Below are positions 33,512 through 43,804 of a stretch of DNA of 64,000 nt, piece after piece. Under the pieces are notes generated by a model that saw only the letters and a list, made by a program, of their open reading frames with translations, had not been told where the DNA came from and ran no database searches. Location: NCBI GenBank assembly GCA_002794785.1, contig NBBA01000003.1:1240001-1304000 (forward strand), read 5' to 3'. The stretch's first letter is position 1. Each line of letters opens with the position of its first letter. The position numbers were made by a program, and so were the translations under genes. The stretch comes from Coniferiporia sulphurascens. Lineage: Eukaryota; Basidiomycota; Agaricomycetes; Hymenochaetales; Hymenochaetaceae.

Positions 33512-34979
33512 CTAGGCAGGGGGAAGGAAGACGGCCCAACTGACGAGTGAGAGCACACCCCACAGCACACTCCAGCCGACCCACCAACGTGCTGCACGCC
33601 CCAGCACATGAGTCTGAGTGCCTACTGCCTTCCCTTCATACACCGGATTCAGATTCTCGCCGAGATCCGACTTGGACAGCGTTTCTCCCGAGCGGGGGCC
33701 GGTATCAGAGTGTGGGTCGCCTAGGAGCAGGCGCGCGGCGGCCCAGTACGTGAATGGTACTGCGCTCACGAGGCGGAGTGCGATCTGCGTGTGGGCGGAG
33801 ACGAGAAGCATTGTGCACAGGATGAGCGCGTGGAAGGCATGTGGTGCGATGGAGAGTGAAAAGAAGGGGTCATGTATTGTGTTTTCGTGCCTTCCGAGTC
33901 CTTGTGTATTACCCCCGGAGTTTCCTGAATCACACAAGGATTGTATTGATACCCGAAGGCGCGGAACAAAGGCCCGATGCATGTATGAAACAGATGCATA
34001 GAAAAGCAGGGCGAGAACGGGAGTTGCGAGGAGTATATTTGGCAACTGTTGCAGGGTCCAGTATCTGAAGGGTCCACTGTCCCAATACGTTGACTGTACG
34101 AAAGAGTAAATGAGGGGCAACTTGTTTGAACACCATGGACGTCGTTCATCCAAAGGCACGGTGCAAAACGCGATGTAGCCATTATATTGGTGCAACAGGA
34201 AGGGCAGAACGGACACAATTGATAACAAGCCACAGTATAGAGTCTTGCGTATCGTTTTTATGGAAAGTATATTCCGGGGATCGGAGGAGCTAAGAAAAGC
34301 TGGTTCGACAAGCATCCCCCAAACGATGTAGCCGGCGAGCACTATTCCATTAGACCTAAACGCACTTGCAAGAGAAAATGCGACAGAGGCGTATGCATAG
34401 TGTTTCCTAGAGCAAAATAACATTCCTGTTTGAGATCAGAACGGGTCGGGCACTGACGAAACAACACTCACCTTTGTACGAAAGGTACGTGAAAAACGGC
34501 TCAGTATACGGAGCGTGACGAAGTGTCGCCGGGCTGGAAGAAAGCAGGGAAAGTAGAGAAGCTAAAAGTGCGGTTGAAGGACTTGAGAAGTGATATAGAG
34601 TAAGCTCGTAGAGTGTAAGCGTTGTATCCACAGAAAGCGCGGCAGACGCGAGCGCGCCAGCAACGAGGACGCTTTCGATACTGCTTCCTGAGTACACGCC
34701 TAGAAGTTCGAGTAACTTGGCACCATAGCGCATCACGAGTGGAATTCCGAGTAAAAAAGCATATTCATATTCATACACGTAGCCATCGCGGGCGATATGG
34801 GCGAAATGGAACGCATCCCAGCGCAGGAGCGACGTCGGCCAGACTGTACCTAGGACGAGCGCTGCGGACGCGTCAAATGACGGAAGTTGAGCGGCGGCAA
34901 TGAGTACGGCGGCGACGACCACATGAAGGACGAGTACAAGACGCGTAAGCAGCCTTTTGTGCGAGGAGGACGAGTTCAT
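33512..34979 (-). CDS. GPI18: GPI mannosyltransferase 2 (GPI18 / PIG-V)
   Basis: Gpi18/PIG-V adds the second mannose to the GPI anchor precursor in the ER lumen. The ATG at 34,979 begins MNSSSSHKRLLTRLVLVLHVV, leading into the first membrane helix. The luminal family motif SLLRWDAFHFAHIARDGY lies near 34,785-34,840. LRHAPYTEPFFTYLSYKG (about 34,470-34,525) precedes the only clear intron (about 34,410-34,470). The second exon has FSLASAFRSNGIVLAGYI, then LLHQYNGYIAFC ... RRPWCSNKLPLIYSFVQSTYWDSGPFRYWTLQQLPN (quoted in part) at about 34,030-34,200, and SAHTQIALRLVSAVPFTYWAAARLLL near the end, all typical of PIG-V. Multiple hydrophobic helices run throughout, and the last one is VGWSVLWGVLSLVSWAVFL. 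The stop is at 33,512-33,514. Confidence 0.87.
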
Positions 34980-35224
34980 GGAGGACGGACACGCGCAATT
35001 CCAAAGATGGACGGATGGTTACCCTTTGTGGTTTATAGCACCCAAACTTAGCCACCGTAAAACCGCATATATTTCGATATTTCTCGAGCCTCCGCTTATA
35101 TGTTTTCCACATACATTCATCCCTTGGATCCAGTCCGTCCACCATGAAACACTAAAGACAATCCTGCACCGAAGGCACAGGACCGCTGAGCTACTTGCTA
35201 TTCGAAAGGCTAAGGCGACAGTGT
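34980..35224. promoter_or_regulatory. GPI18 promoter / asparaginase 3' region
   Basis: About 245 bases between the GPI18 ATG and the asparaginase stop, both on the minus strand. Nothing specific is recognised. Confidence 0.4.
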
Positions 35225-36630
35225 CTATTCCAGCTCCTCGTCCGAAAAGATGGCAACCTTCGGTACACCATCCGCGGTAACGACCCCTCTGTACATTCCA
35301 GTACAATTCATAGGGAAAGAGTCTGGAAGGGGTGTCAATGTGTCTTCTGAAGGAGGTTCAGAAAAAGAGCTTACAGTTTCCTTGCCCGTCCACTGCAATC
35401 ACTCCACCCAGACCCTCATTTTCCCCCAGAGTCTTTACGACAGTCTTCGACGCCTTCTTAAGACTTTCGCCTAGGAACTTCATCCTGTCCGCAATGTTCG
35501 CCGCAGCGTTGTAACGAATGAAGTACTATTTGCAAAGGGATTATCTCAACATAAGCCACACCATTCCAACAAGCAGAACTCACATCGCCGTCGCCTGTCC
35601 CAGACACACCCACGGCCAAGTTAGTCTTCCGCCGAGTGATTTTTCTCAACACCCTCCTAACGTAGCCCTTGACGGTCCACTCTTCCGCCCAGAAACCGGC
35701 ACCCATGTGCGGAGTGTCGCCGACCCGCCCGACCAATTTATTCGTCCTACCGCCGGTGGACGTCACGGCAGAGATACATCCCCGCTCGTCGAGCACGACC
35801 GCACCAACAGTTCCCTTCGGTATCCCGTCACTGAGGTTCCCATCCACCTCGCCTAATCCCCCATCGCACTCACTATGGTCATGGTACGGCACAGGTTCCA
35901 CGGGTAGCCCGAGCCCGCGGCGGTGCTCGGCCCAACGTGCCTCCGTAAAAAAGTACGATGGGTCGACACGCTCCGCACCGAGCGAATGTGCTATCTCCTC
36001 TGCGGCCGCACCTGAAAGGAAAGGGTGCGGCGCACTCTCCGGAGAAAGATAGAGCAGGCGCACGGCCTGCGAGGGGTTGCGCGTCGTAGTGAGAAGCGTA
36101 AGGCTAGACCCACGTCTGTTGGGCGGGATGTGCGGGTGCGATGCAGGAGGCTTCGAGAGCATAATAGACGTCTCGAGTTCGTTCTGCGGTGGAGTTTCGT
36201 CGAGGTCAATGTACGCGGCCCTGGCCCGGAATCACGTACCTTTCCCGCTACATTGAAGACGGCACCCTTCCCGGAGTTAAACAGCGGGCAATCTTATTTC
36301 ACAAACACTTTACTTCGTCTCACCAATAATAACACAAGCAGGTCTGCACGCACCCTCTAACACGCTCACCGCAGCGACGGCCGCGTCCATGGCCTCGCCG
36401 CCGCTCTGGAGCACCTCATGTCCCTTCAACAGAGCCTTGCGTAGTGTCTGCTTGTACTGTTCTCGGCGCTCCGGCGTCGAGCCCTCACGCGTCATGGTTC
36501 CTGCACCGCCATGTATAACCAGGACCGGCTTCACGGCTGCCTTGCGATGCTTGCCTGGGAGCCGAGGACGCGGATGAGCCAGGAGGGGTAACTTCTCTGA
36601 GATGGACACAGTAGACGGCGACGAGGACAT
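35225..36630 (-). CDS. Ntn-hydrolase asparaginase / isoaspartyl peptidase family
   Basis: This is a type 2 (plant-type) asparaginase, an N-terminal nucleophile hydrolase that self-cleaves before a Thr and then hydrolyses asparagine or isoaspartyl peptides. The ATG at 36,630 gives MSSSPSTVSISEKLPLLAHP. The substrate-site motif VLVIHGGAGTM is at about 36,490-36,525, followed by LRKALLKGHEVLQSGGEAMDAAVAAVSVLE. An exon with NSGKGAVFNVAGK (about 36,240-36,280) joins NELETSIMLSKP. The autocleavage site is PKG-TVGAVVLDERG, with the nucleophile Thr codon at 35,809-35,811, followed by AVTSTGGRTNKLVGRVGDTP and GVSGTGDGD. The end is VIAVDGQGNV ... MNCTGMYRGVVTADG and a short acidic tail with stop TAG at 35,225-35,227. 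An acidic Gly-rich loop sits just before the cleavage site. An in-frame non-ATG extension upstream is not needed. Confidence 0.85.
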
Positions 36631-36923
36631 GGTAGCAGGTCTAGGGTGAGAGTGGGCGCGAGTAAGAAGGTCGATCGTGCAGAGGTGGTTGCATGGTCGC
36701 AGTAAAAATACGAAAATAAATGCAGATAAGGACGGGAGAACCATGCGTCCCCCTGCGTGCCGCATGATCGACAACCGGCCATACTCAGAGCAAGATGCTA
36801 AGCAGCAACCAGCACTGGTCTTCCCATAAAATTATCCTGCTGCGAATATACATACTTTCGCGGGATAGACACGCATAAGTTGGGTATCAGATTACAAGGA
36901 AAGAATAGCACAAAGAGGCGCCT

Positions 36924-38378
36924 TCAACTCAGCGCGTCCAAGCGCTTCACAAGCATCTCCACGCGCTCTTCCAGGCCCCCGACATTCCCCCGCACAACCT
37001 GTGCATTTTCCTCCAGACTTTTCTCGACGCCCTCCACCGCCGCGGCGAGCACGTCCAATCGCCCGCGCGTGCGCCGCTGCTCTCCCTCCAGCGTGCCGAG
37101 GGCACTCTGTACGTCTGCCGCGGCAGCGTGCAGGCCCGATAGCGTGCGCATCCGCGTGAGCAAGTGCGGGAGATGCGGCAAGTGCGGTGCGAGCCGCGCC
37201 AAAAGCGGTAGCAGTTGCTCCTGCAATGCAGACGGCGCGCCCGGCGCGGGAGTCTGTGCTGTCTGCTGTGCCTGCCGCCGCCCGCCGCCGTGTGCGTGTT
37301 GTGCGGCGGTGAGGCGGTCGAGATCGGAGATGAGAAGCTTGAGGCGGCGGGAAATGGAGTCGAGGTGGCGGGGTTGGGTGAGGAGGGTGAGTTGCGTGTT
37401 GAGCTTGGTTAGCATCGGAAGGAGAGGCGCGGGGAGAGGAGACGCCTAGAAAGTCCACGTTAGCTACTTCATTGACCAAGGCCAGGTTATAAAAACTCTT
37501 GTACTAACCTCGTCTAACGCGACACTCGACGATCCAATCATTTCTTCCAGCTCACCGACTCTACGGTCCAGCTCAGCCAGCGCAGTACTATCGTCCTCTT
37601 CACCCTCCTTTGCTTCGGCCTTTTCCTTTCCTTCCTCGACCTTCACATCTTTACTCCGCGCCGCGCTCAAATCCCTCTTCAGTTCCCCAACCTCCTTGTC
37701 CTGTCCCAATATGACGCCGACGAGCCGCCCGCGACCCTCTTTGCCCTTCTTTACCTTCTCCAGTCGCCCACGGACATCCACAAGTCCACGCATGAGCTCT
37801 CCCGGGTCAATTTGCGTGCCCGAATCCGATTCATTCGTGTGCAGAAGGGGATTAGAGGGATCAGCGAGCTCCGCTTCCAGCGAGTCCAGTTCAGCCTGCA
37901 GGGTGCGCAGACGCGTCGCCAGCGGCCGCGGATGCGAGGGCGAGCCCGGGGATGGTGGGGAGGATGGCGGGTATGCATACACAGATCGCACGCGGAGGTC
38001 TGCGCGCAGAATCAATATGAGCGATGTGCCAGAAACCTCCCAGGATGAACGGGCGAAGTAGATACACGTACCGCGCTTGCGCTCCGCCTTCCGGAATTTC
38101 TTGCCCGCATCGTCCGCACTAATAAGACTGCGGGAATCGAGCCCTTCGTTTATGTCTGTGCTTTTCGCGCGTGCACCACTTGCTGACGGTCGTGAGGGGG
38201 CGTTCGACTCGTCTTCGCTCGAATCGCCGTCCCCAGAACGCGTCTGGAATGCATCTTCGGTTTCGTACACGTCCTGCGACGTGTCCTACGCATGCCAATG
38301 GCGATAGTTAGTATAGATACTCGTGATGTAAGCCTCGCTCACGATGTCGGGAAGATTCGCGTATTTGTTCGCACTCAT
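36924..38378 (-). CDS. Dynactin subunit 2 (dynamitin)
   Basis: Dynamitin is part of the shoulder of dynactin, the dynein cofactor for nuclear and vesicle transport. The ATG at 38,378 starts a short exon, MSANKYANLPDI; after an intron (about 38,289-38,342) the sequence continues DTSQDVYETEDAFQT, the conserved dynamitin N-terminus. A middle exon has RVRSVYAYPPSSPPSPGSPSHPRPLATRL, then ELDSLEAELADPSNPLL and long heptad-rich helices with KVKKGKEG and ELDRRVGELEEMIGSSSVALDE (about 37,510-37,600). The last exon (about 36,924-37,445) begins ASPLPAPLLPMLTKLNTQLTLL and consists of coiled coil ending EERVEMLVKRLDALS. The stop is at 36,924-36,926. There are two or three introns. A CACGTG box lies 174 bases upstream of the ATG. 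Confidence 0.85.
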
Positions 38379-38551
38379 GGCAGCAGCGATGGTAAGGTCG
38401 CGGTCGAGTGGATGGTTACGGAAGCACACCCGGTCGCGCCGTCGATCCAGATCTTCATTGAGCCTTTGACCAGAATACCTCAGATACACGCTATTTTTAT
38501 TCAAAACTGCGCAGCAGCTGGCTCGCTCGCAGCTAGGCTGGTCAAGACCTA

Positions 38552-38557
38552 CACGTG
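38552..38557. promoter_or_regulatory. CACGTG box in the dynamitin promoter
   Basis: The hexamer lies within ACACGTGAA, between the dynamitin start (38,378) and the stop of the CMD-family gene (38,620). It resembles the boxes ahead of RDH54, HRD1 and the peroxin. Confidence 0.35.
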
Positions 38558-38619
38558 AACCCTTTCATATATCTCTGGCGATACCGCTATACAAATACAA
38601 TAATTCTTATTTACACAGA

Positions 38620-39295
38620 TCACTGCGACGGCCCGGGGTGCTCCGCCTTCCATGCCTTGATGGCTTCGTCCGCGGTCCTGAAGGCGACCATCCCGTTGGG
38701 AGCACCAGTGTAGATCATGATTTGCATGAATGCCTCTCTGCAATAAATTGACAGATAAGCGGTGGGCATTCCAGCCTTGTGAGAAAGTTGCATCTCTATA
38801 CACGCACTTGAGCTCCTCCTCCGTGACTCCATTATTAAGAGCACCTTTGACATGCGCCGCCTGTTCTTCCAAAGGATCAAACTAAGAAGCTAGCACAGAT
38901 ATTAGGGTGGGAAACATGCCAGCTCTTTCTCCTTTCCCAGTGAGCCGAGGATTGTTACGGTGACGAGCGACCGTTGCTTGTGCGTCAGGCCAGTTCGTGG
39001 CCAAAGAGTGCCCCTACAGGACAAGACGGTGAGATAGAAGAGAGAGCTTAACCAGTCAGACGTTCGAACCAAGCGACCTCAGTTACCAGCTCTTGGCCAG
39101 CACGCGCAAAGTCGGAGAGGTTTGCCGACATGGCTATTAAGGCGCGAAATCATGCGATACAGTCAGCGACCAAACTCATGGTTGGCATATTCCATAACGC
39201 TCGCCCTTGTCGACATGAGCATCTCCTAGAACCTTTCTGCGTTGTTTGTCTCCCTCTTCATACAGGAATTTGCGAACTTCTTCCGTAGTAGGCAT
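38620..39295 (-). CDS. Carboxymuconolactone decarboxylase (CMD) family protein
   Basis: CMD-fold proteins include 4-carboxymuconolactone decarboxylase of the protocatechuate branch of the beta-ketoadipate pathway, but also peroxidase-like relatives, so the reaction is inferred. The ATG at 39,295 gives MPTTEEVRKFLYEEGDKQRRKVLGDAHVDK (start and end quoted only). Short exons then splice in phase: MSANLSDFARAGQELVTEVAW (about 39,080-39,135), GTLWPRTGLTHKQRSLVTVTILGSL (about 38,945-39,015), FDPLEEQAAHVKGALNNGVTEEELK (about 38,805-38,880) and EAFMQIMIYTGAPNGMVAFRTADEAIKAW. The HKQRSLVTV and HVKGALNNGVTEEEL blocks are the family core. There is no CxxC of the AhpD type, which argues against a peroxidase. 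The stop is at 38,620-38,622. Confidence 0.8.
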
Positions 39296-39608
39296 CTTGA
39301 ACAGTTGAACTGAGGAATCGGAGGTATGAGGCGAGTGATACGAAGGTGCCAAAGTTCCCCTATTGAAATGCTGGTACCAATACGATAGAGCCGCCAATGA
39401 CAGGCAGTCCGTTCGAAGCCGGACAGTTGGAGTAAACCTTTTACCAGAGTCTTCCCTCAGGAGTCTTCTTGTTCCCGTGCCCACATACACAGGCGTTGTG
39501 AGAAATTCCGAGTCCTTTAGTGCGGGTTTTTAAATTGGTCCGGACATTAAACGAGCCTTCGCTTGTTTCTTTCGTTCTTTCAACTTGCCAGTTCAACCAG
39601 ATAAACAG
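39296..39608. promoter_or_regulatory. Divergent promoter region, CMD protein / 3-hydroxyisobutyrate dehydrogenase
   Basis: Two genes start facing away from each other across 313 bases. No specific site is recognised; a shared control region is possible but is not shown by the sequence. Confidence 0.4.
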
Positions 39609-40801
39609 ATGGCGAGCGAGGAAGAATCAATTCGGCGGCCGAGTTCGGTGGGCTTTGTGGGGTTGGGAAGTACGTATCTCAGTGCGACGCGTCGCTTGTA
39701 GTGAATCTAAAGTGAAAGACAGACATGGGCTGGTGGATGGCGCTAAACCTACGCAGGTCGCTGCCCAAGACGACTACATTGTATATATACGACATTGTCG
39801 CCTCCATTCTTGAGGATTTTGTCGCCCACGCCCGGGCTTTCAGCCTCGGCACCGTTGTGGCTTGCAGGGACGCGCATGATGTAGCAGATAATGCTGCAAG
39901 TGATCCTGATTATTAGTTGACGTACTCTCACGCATATATCGCACAGGATGTGACGTTCACTATCGTCCCGGAGGGGAGCCACGTCCGGGCAGTCTTCCTT
40001 GACCCTGCGAATGGCCTTCTCGTCGGCGAAATAGGAGGCAAGACCTTCGTTGACTGCTCAACGATTGACACGGCAACTTCGCTTGCCGTCTCGAAAGCGG
40101 TCTCACAGTCCTCGCCTTCAGCGCATTTCTATGACGCTCCGGTATCAGGTGGTACGACCGGTGCAGAAGCTGGGACACTTACGTTCATGGCCGGCGCGAG
40201 CGAAGATGACGCGAACTTCCAAGCACTGGTCAAGCCCCTGATAAAGATGATGGGGAAGAACGTCTTCTGCCTTGGCGGACCGAGTCTTGGGCTCGTTGCG
40301 AAACTCGCGAATAACTACCTGAGTGGGACTCTGGCCATCGCAACGAGCGAGGCGATGAACCTTGGGATGCGCCACGGCATCGACCCGAAGTTGTTGAGCG
40401 AGGTCTTCAAAAAGAGCAGCGGAAACAACTATACAAACGGTGCGTGGAGCTTGGGGTAGCAGCGTGCACGCCCCTGTCTGACGCATCGCACAGAATTCCA
40501 CAACGTGAGCAATACTTGAACGTGGCCTTTGCGAGGTTTTCTTATAATAGTATCCGTCTATCCTTAGCCCGTGCCAGGCGTCTGCCCGAACGTGCCGACA
40601 TCTCGGGGGTACAAGGGCGGGTTCAAGATCCAGCTTATGGTTAAAGATTTCACCCTGGCTCTAGGAAGCGCCAAAGAGGTGGATGCGAAGCTCGTCCTCG
40701 GCGAGTCAGGACTGGCCGCGTATACCGCAGCCTCTCAGGATCCACGCTGCAAAGACTTGGATTCCCGCGTTATTTATCGCTGGCTGGGAGGGAAAGAGTG
40801 A
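39609..40801 (+). CDS. 3-hydroxyisobutyrate dehydrogenase
   Basis: This mitochondrial NAD-dependent enzyme oxidises 3-hydroxyisobutyrate in valine breakdown. The ATG at 39,609 gives MASEEESIRRPSSVGFVGLG. An intron at about 39,670-39,720 splits the Rossmann GxGxxG motif and the spliced product reads GLGNMGWWMALNL. After the next intron, DVTFTIVPEGSHVRAVFLDPANGLL lies at about 39,950-40,020. DCSTIDTATSLAVSKAV and the substrate motif FYDAPVSGGTTGAEAGTLTFM (in part) lie at about 40,060-40,190. LVAKLANNYLSGTLAIATSEAM, carrying the catalytic Lys, is at about 40,290-40,360. The last exon (about 40,570-40,801) has GFKIQLMVKDFTLALGSAKEV. The start lacks a strong mitochondrial presequence, so targeting is uncertain. 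The stop is at 40,799-40,801. Confidence 0.88.
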
Positions 40802-41182
40802 GGGGAAGGAAGTAAAGAATAAACAAGCTCGCGTACAGCACTAGGTTCAGATATTTGAAAGTGGTTTGGCTTTCGGGTCGCGTCAGCGGCACGCGTCCTT
40901 ATTTGCGGTCGCTTCTAGTTAGGGAAGGGTAGTCGCGTTCTAGTCGCACGATAATAATATTAACACCAAAATGACCCCGACATTAAATAATTGCAGTGGT
41001 TAGAAAAAGGATAATATGTATATATGCTGAGTGGGGTCATTGTCGTTTTTTGGATCAGGGAGTCCTCGGCCTGCGGAGACCACCCCGTTGCGTGGGCGTG
41101 TATATGCATCGTTATACCTGGTAGGTCCGTCCCAGCCAGTTGTCCGTCATCTCTTCTCTACTAATTGGAAATGCAATGTTCG
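40802..41182. other. Convergent intergenic region, dehydrogenase / bestrophin
   Basis: About 380 bases between two stops, AT-rich around 40,940-41,030. It should contain both 3' ends. No gene is supported. Confidence 0.45.
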
Positions 41183-43608
41183 TCAGAAGGTTTGCTGAAC
41201 TGTCTTCTTATAACTCCTGAGAAGCGCCCTACGGACGCTAAGGACCCCAGTATCCGGTCCGTGGTACTCGTGTTCGACGTCCTCAATCATCTCCTTCGCA
41301 CTGCGGTGGTCGGCAGGAGCGAACGGATGATTCCACGTCTCGAAAAGGAATGAATGCGGGTCCGGGGACGGATGCTAAGAGGGGTCTATTAGGTTTGGAG
41401 GGTGCTGACATAATGCGGGGGAGCTTACCGCGACGATCTCAGCAAGCTCGCGCTGGATTATGGCACAGAACTGGTCTAGGTCTAGGGAGTCCCAGGGTTA
41501 GAAAATGTGCCTTTCGGTATTATAAAAACAACGAAATACCCAAGTCGTTTGCGTCGTAGCCGAACGGATCCTCGCTGAGAGAAAAAGGGAAGAGGAATTA
41601 GCAACAAACCAAAACAATGATGGGCACTGTCATACATCTCTTGTCCAATCTCCATAAAGCCAAGCAAAAGAAAAGCTCCGAATGCCGTGGCACTAGGTAC
41701 GGTAGATTTAGTGGAAACTTAAAACGTTACGCAAATGAACTTACGGAATCGTAAGGTATCCGAATGACGCATAGATCTCGAACTAAATTATCATCAGCAA
41801 CCGGACATTAACTAGCACGCGTGCCTTGGGAACGCACCGGTAAGAAAAATAAGTATAGCCTGATTCCGGTAGACAAAAGATCAGCGGAAATTAATCCGTA
41901 AAGGCAGTGAATTACTCACCACAGTGATATCCTCAAATGGGCCTGGTAGGCAAATGGAATTGGTGTAGCGCGAATGCGGTCTAAATTAGCCATCGTGTCC
42001 TGGAGTGAGATGATTGCGGCCGAAAATGCCGAAGCAAACGTTGCGTTTATAGCCTCATTTTTCATAAGCCATGCAAGGTAGCTTGAAAGGAATAGTGTGA
42101 TCTCAAGGGGTACGCTAGACTCAACCAGTGCGCGCTTGCGCTTGCGGCCTAGGGTATCCCTTGCGTGATCCTGACCGGGGTGTGCGGTATCGTATTTGTC
42201 CGTCCGCACTCTCCGGTACATATACTTCACCAGCCACACGAAGGGCTTGACAACAAGGAAAAACGGGATATAATCGTAGAGCGTCGTTTTAGGCGGGTTG
42301 CGAGCAGGACCAAGCGGCCTGTCGCATGCGACAATGGGGAGAATGTGTTCCGGGTCGAACCGCTTCTTGTGTGATCGCATGTTTCCGGCCAGTTCACGCG
42401 CAAAGTCCTCACCAGCGACGTGTTCGGATGCCTCGTTTTTCTCTTTCGTGTCTCCGGGAGATGACATTGTGCGTGTTAGTGTGTGCCCTGAAACGGACCC
42501 CGGGACGGTCGTCGTGTTTTTGCCATCTTGCGGGACATCAAGGAGGCCTGCCTGCCATAAGGGAAGCAGGTCGGCTCTATGGTCAATCATGGGTGGCTCG
42601 GATGCGTATTTGGGGAGGAAGCAGATGAGCGGGTAAAGGTCTTCGTAGAAGATGCCTGCTTCCCCGCGTAGCGCGTGCTGAGGAAACCATGTGTCCTTTC
42701 AGCATCTACATGTGATTATGAGTGGCCTGGGCAACCGACCTTCACAGAAACTGAGAATGCTTGAACCTGTTAATAATAGTAAGCGCTGGAACGAGAAGAG
42801 TGATGTTAAAGACTCACTAAGTTGATCATCGACTTCTTCTCAATCATAATCTTGAGTCTCATGCTTGACTTTTCCGCATCAGTAGCAGTTCGTCCGTCCT
42901 TGGAGTTTTTGTCTTTTCTCTCGCTGGAGACCTGGATCCAAATCTTATACAATATTGTCAGAGGGACCATAATGTAATAGAACGGACGCGCTCACCAGCT
43001 GGGCCAAGTTGCGTGACACAAGATTAATGCTCGTCCATAATTTGCGGCCTTCCTGGTACCTTCGCGGGAGTATAAGCTTGGTTTTTGTGCAAAAAAGGTT
43101 ATTTAGCACAAACCTCTCGTAGGCCGAGGAAGTTCTGAAGGATACAACCAAACCTAGGACTGTACCAAGTACAGTCAACATCTGGTTAGAGATCGCCAGC
43201 GAATGACTAGTCATCTTCGAGACCAGGGTGACCACTGTAGACAAAACATGTTCAACGCCTTGGAAAATAAAAACAGACGGCGTGCTCACTCAGTGCAATT
43301 AAGGTGAAGAACATAGTTTCCGGCCATATATCGTTAAGCACCGTAGCCTGAAATTTCGTTGCGATATATTTCATGAACCTGGGATGTTCGCCCATGTTGT
43401 GCATGGTCTGCCCGTAACGTGGGTCGGACGAGTCAGTGCCTGGGGGAGAGCGACGACGAGAACAGTCGGGTTGGCGTGGACAAGAGTACAAATATATAGC
43501 CAAGACCTCGTGGCCGGACCTGTTACTTACATAGGAGATCTTCTCTGATCGTGAGCATCTGATGCTTGGGATTTCCGGATAGATGAATTGTTTTACTGTA
43601 TTAATCAT
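41183..43608 (-). CDS. Bestrophin-like (RFP-TM / UPF0187) anion channel protein
   Basis: Bestrophin-family proteins are membrane anion channels. The conserved N-terminal part is FQATVLNDIWPETMFFTLIAL (about 43,290-43,350), then after an intron MTSHSLAISNQMLTVLGTVLGLVVSFRTSSAYERF (about 43,120-43,215) and YQEGRKLWTSINLVSRNLAQL (about 42,995-43,060), which together are diagnostic. A charged cytosolic exon (about 42,775-42,940) and RGEAGIFYEDLYPLICFLPKYASEPP (about 42,590-42,670) follow, then the second membrane unit (about 41,916-42,220). FLLLGFMEIGQEM (about 41,635-41,675) and the C-terminal helix ETWNHPFAPADHRSAKEMIEDVEHEYHGP (about 41,250-41,345, quoted in part) complete the family pattern. 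The stop is at 41,183-41,185. The first exon is uncertain: MINTVKQFIYPEI at 43,608 is open but hard to splice in phase, and an ATG at 43,404 (MHNMGEHPRFMKY) is the alternative. Confidence 0.8.
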
Positions 43609-43804
43609 AATTTCCAGGATCCAAAGCAACCGTAACTTTCACATCTTAGTGGTGAAGGCGCTGTTTGCAAGCCTAGACGCTCGCAACGCCGATGATTCTG
43701 ATCGCCGCCCATAAGTAAGGTCTGCATCCGTTGGGATCGCCGGGACCCGGCACTGTGCTCTCCTTTCGGCCTTTTCCACCCGCCTCTCCCTTGCAACTGT
43801 GACC
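43609..43804. promoter_or_regulatory. Short divergent promoter, bestrophin / signal peptide peptidase
   Basis: If the upstream bestrophin ATG is right, only about 195 bases separate the two starts, so the promoters would overlap. No factor site is recognised. Confidence 0.35.
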
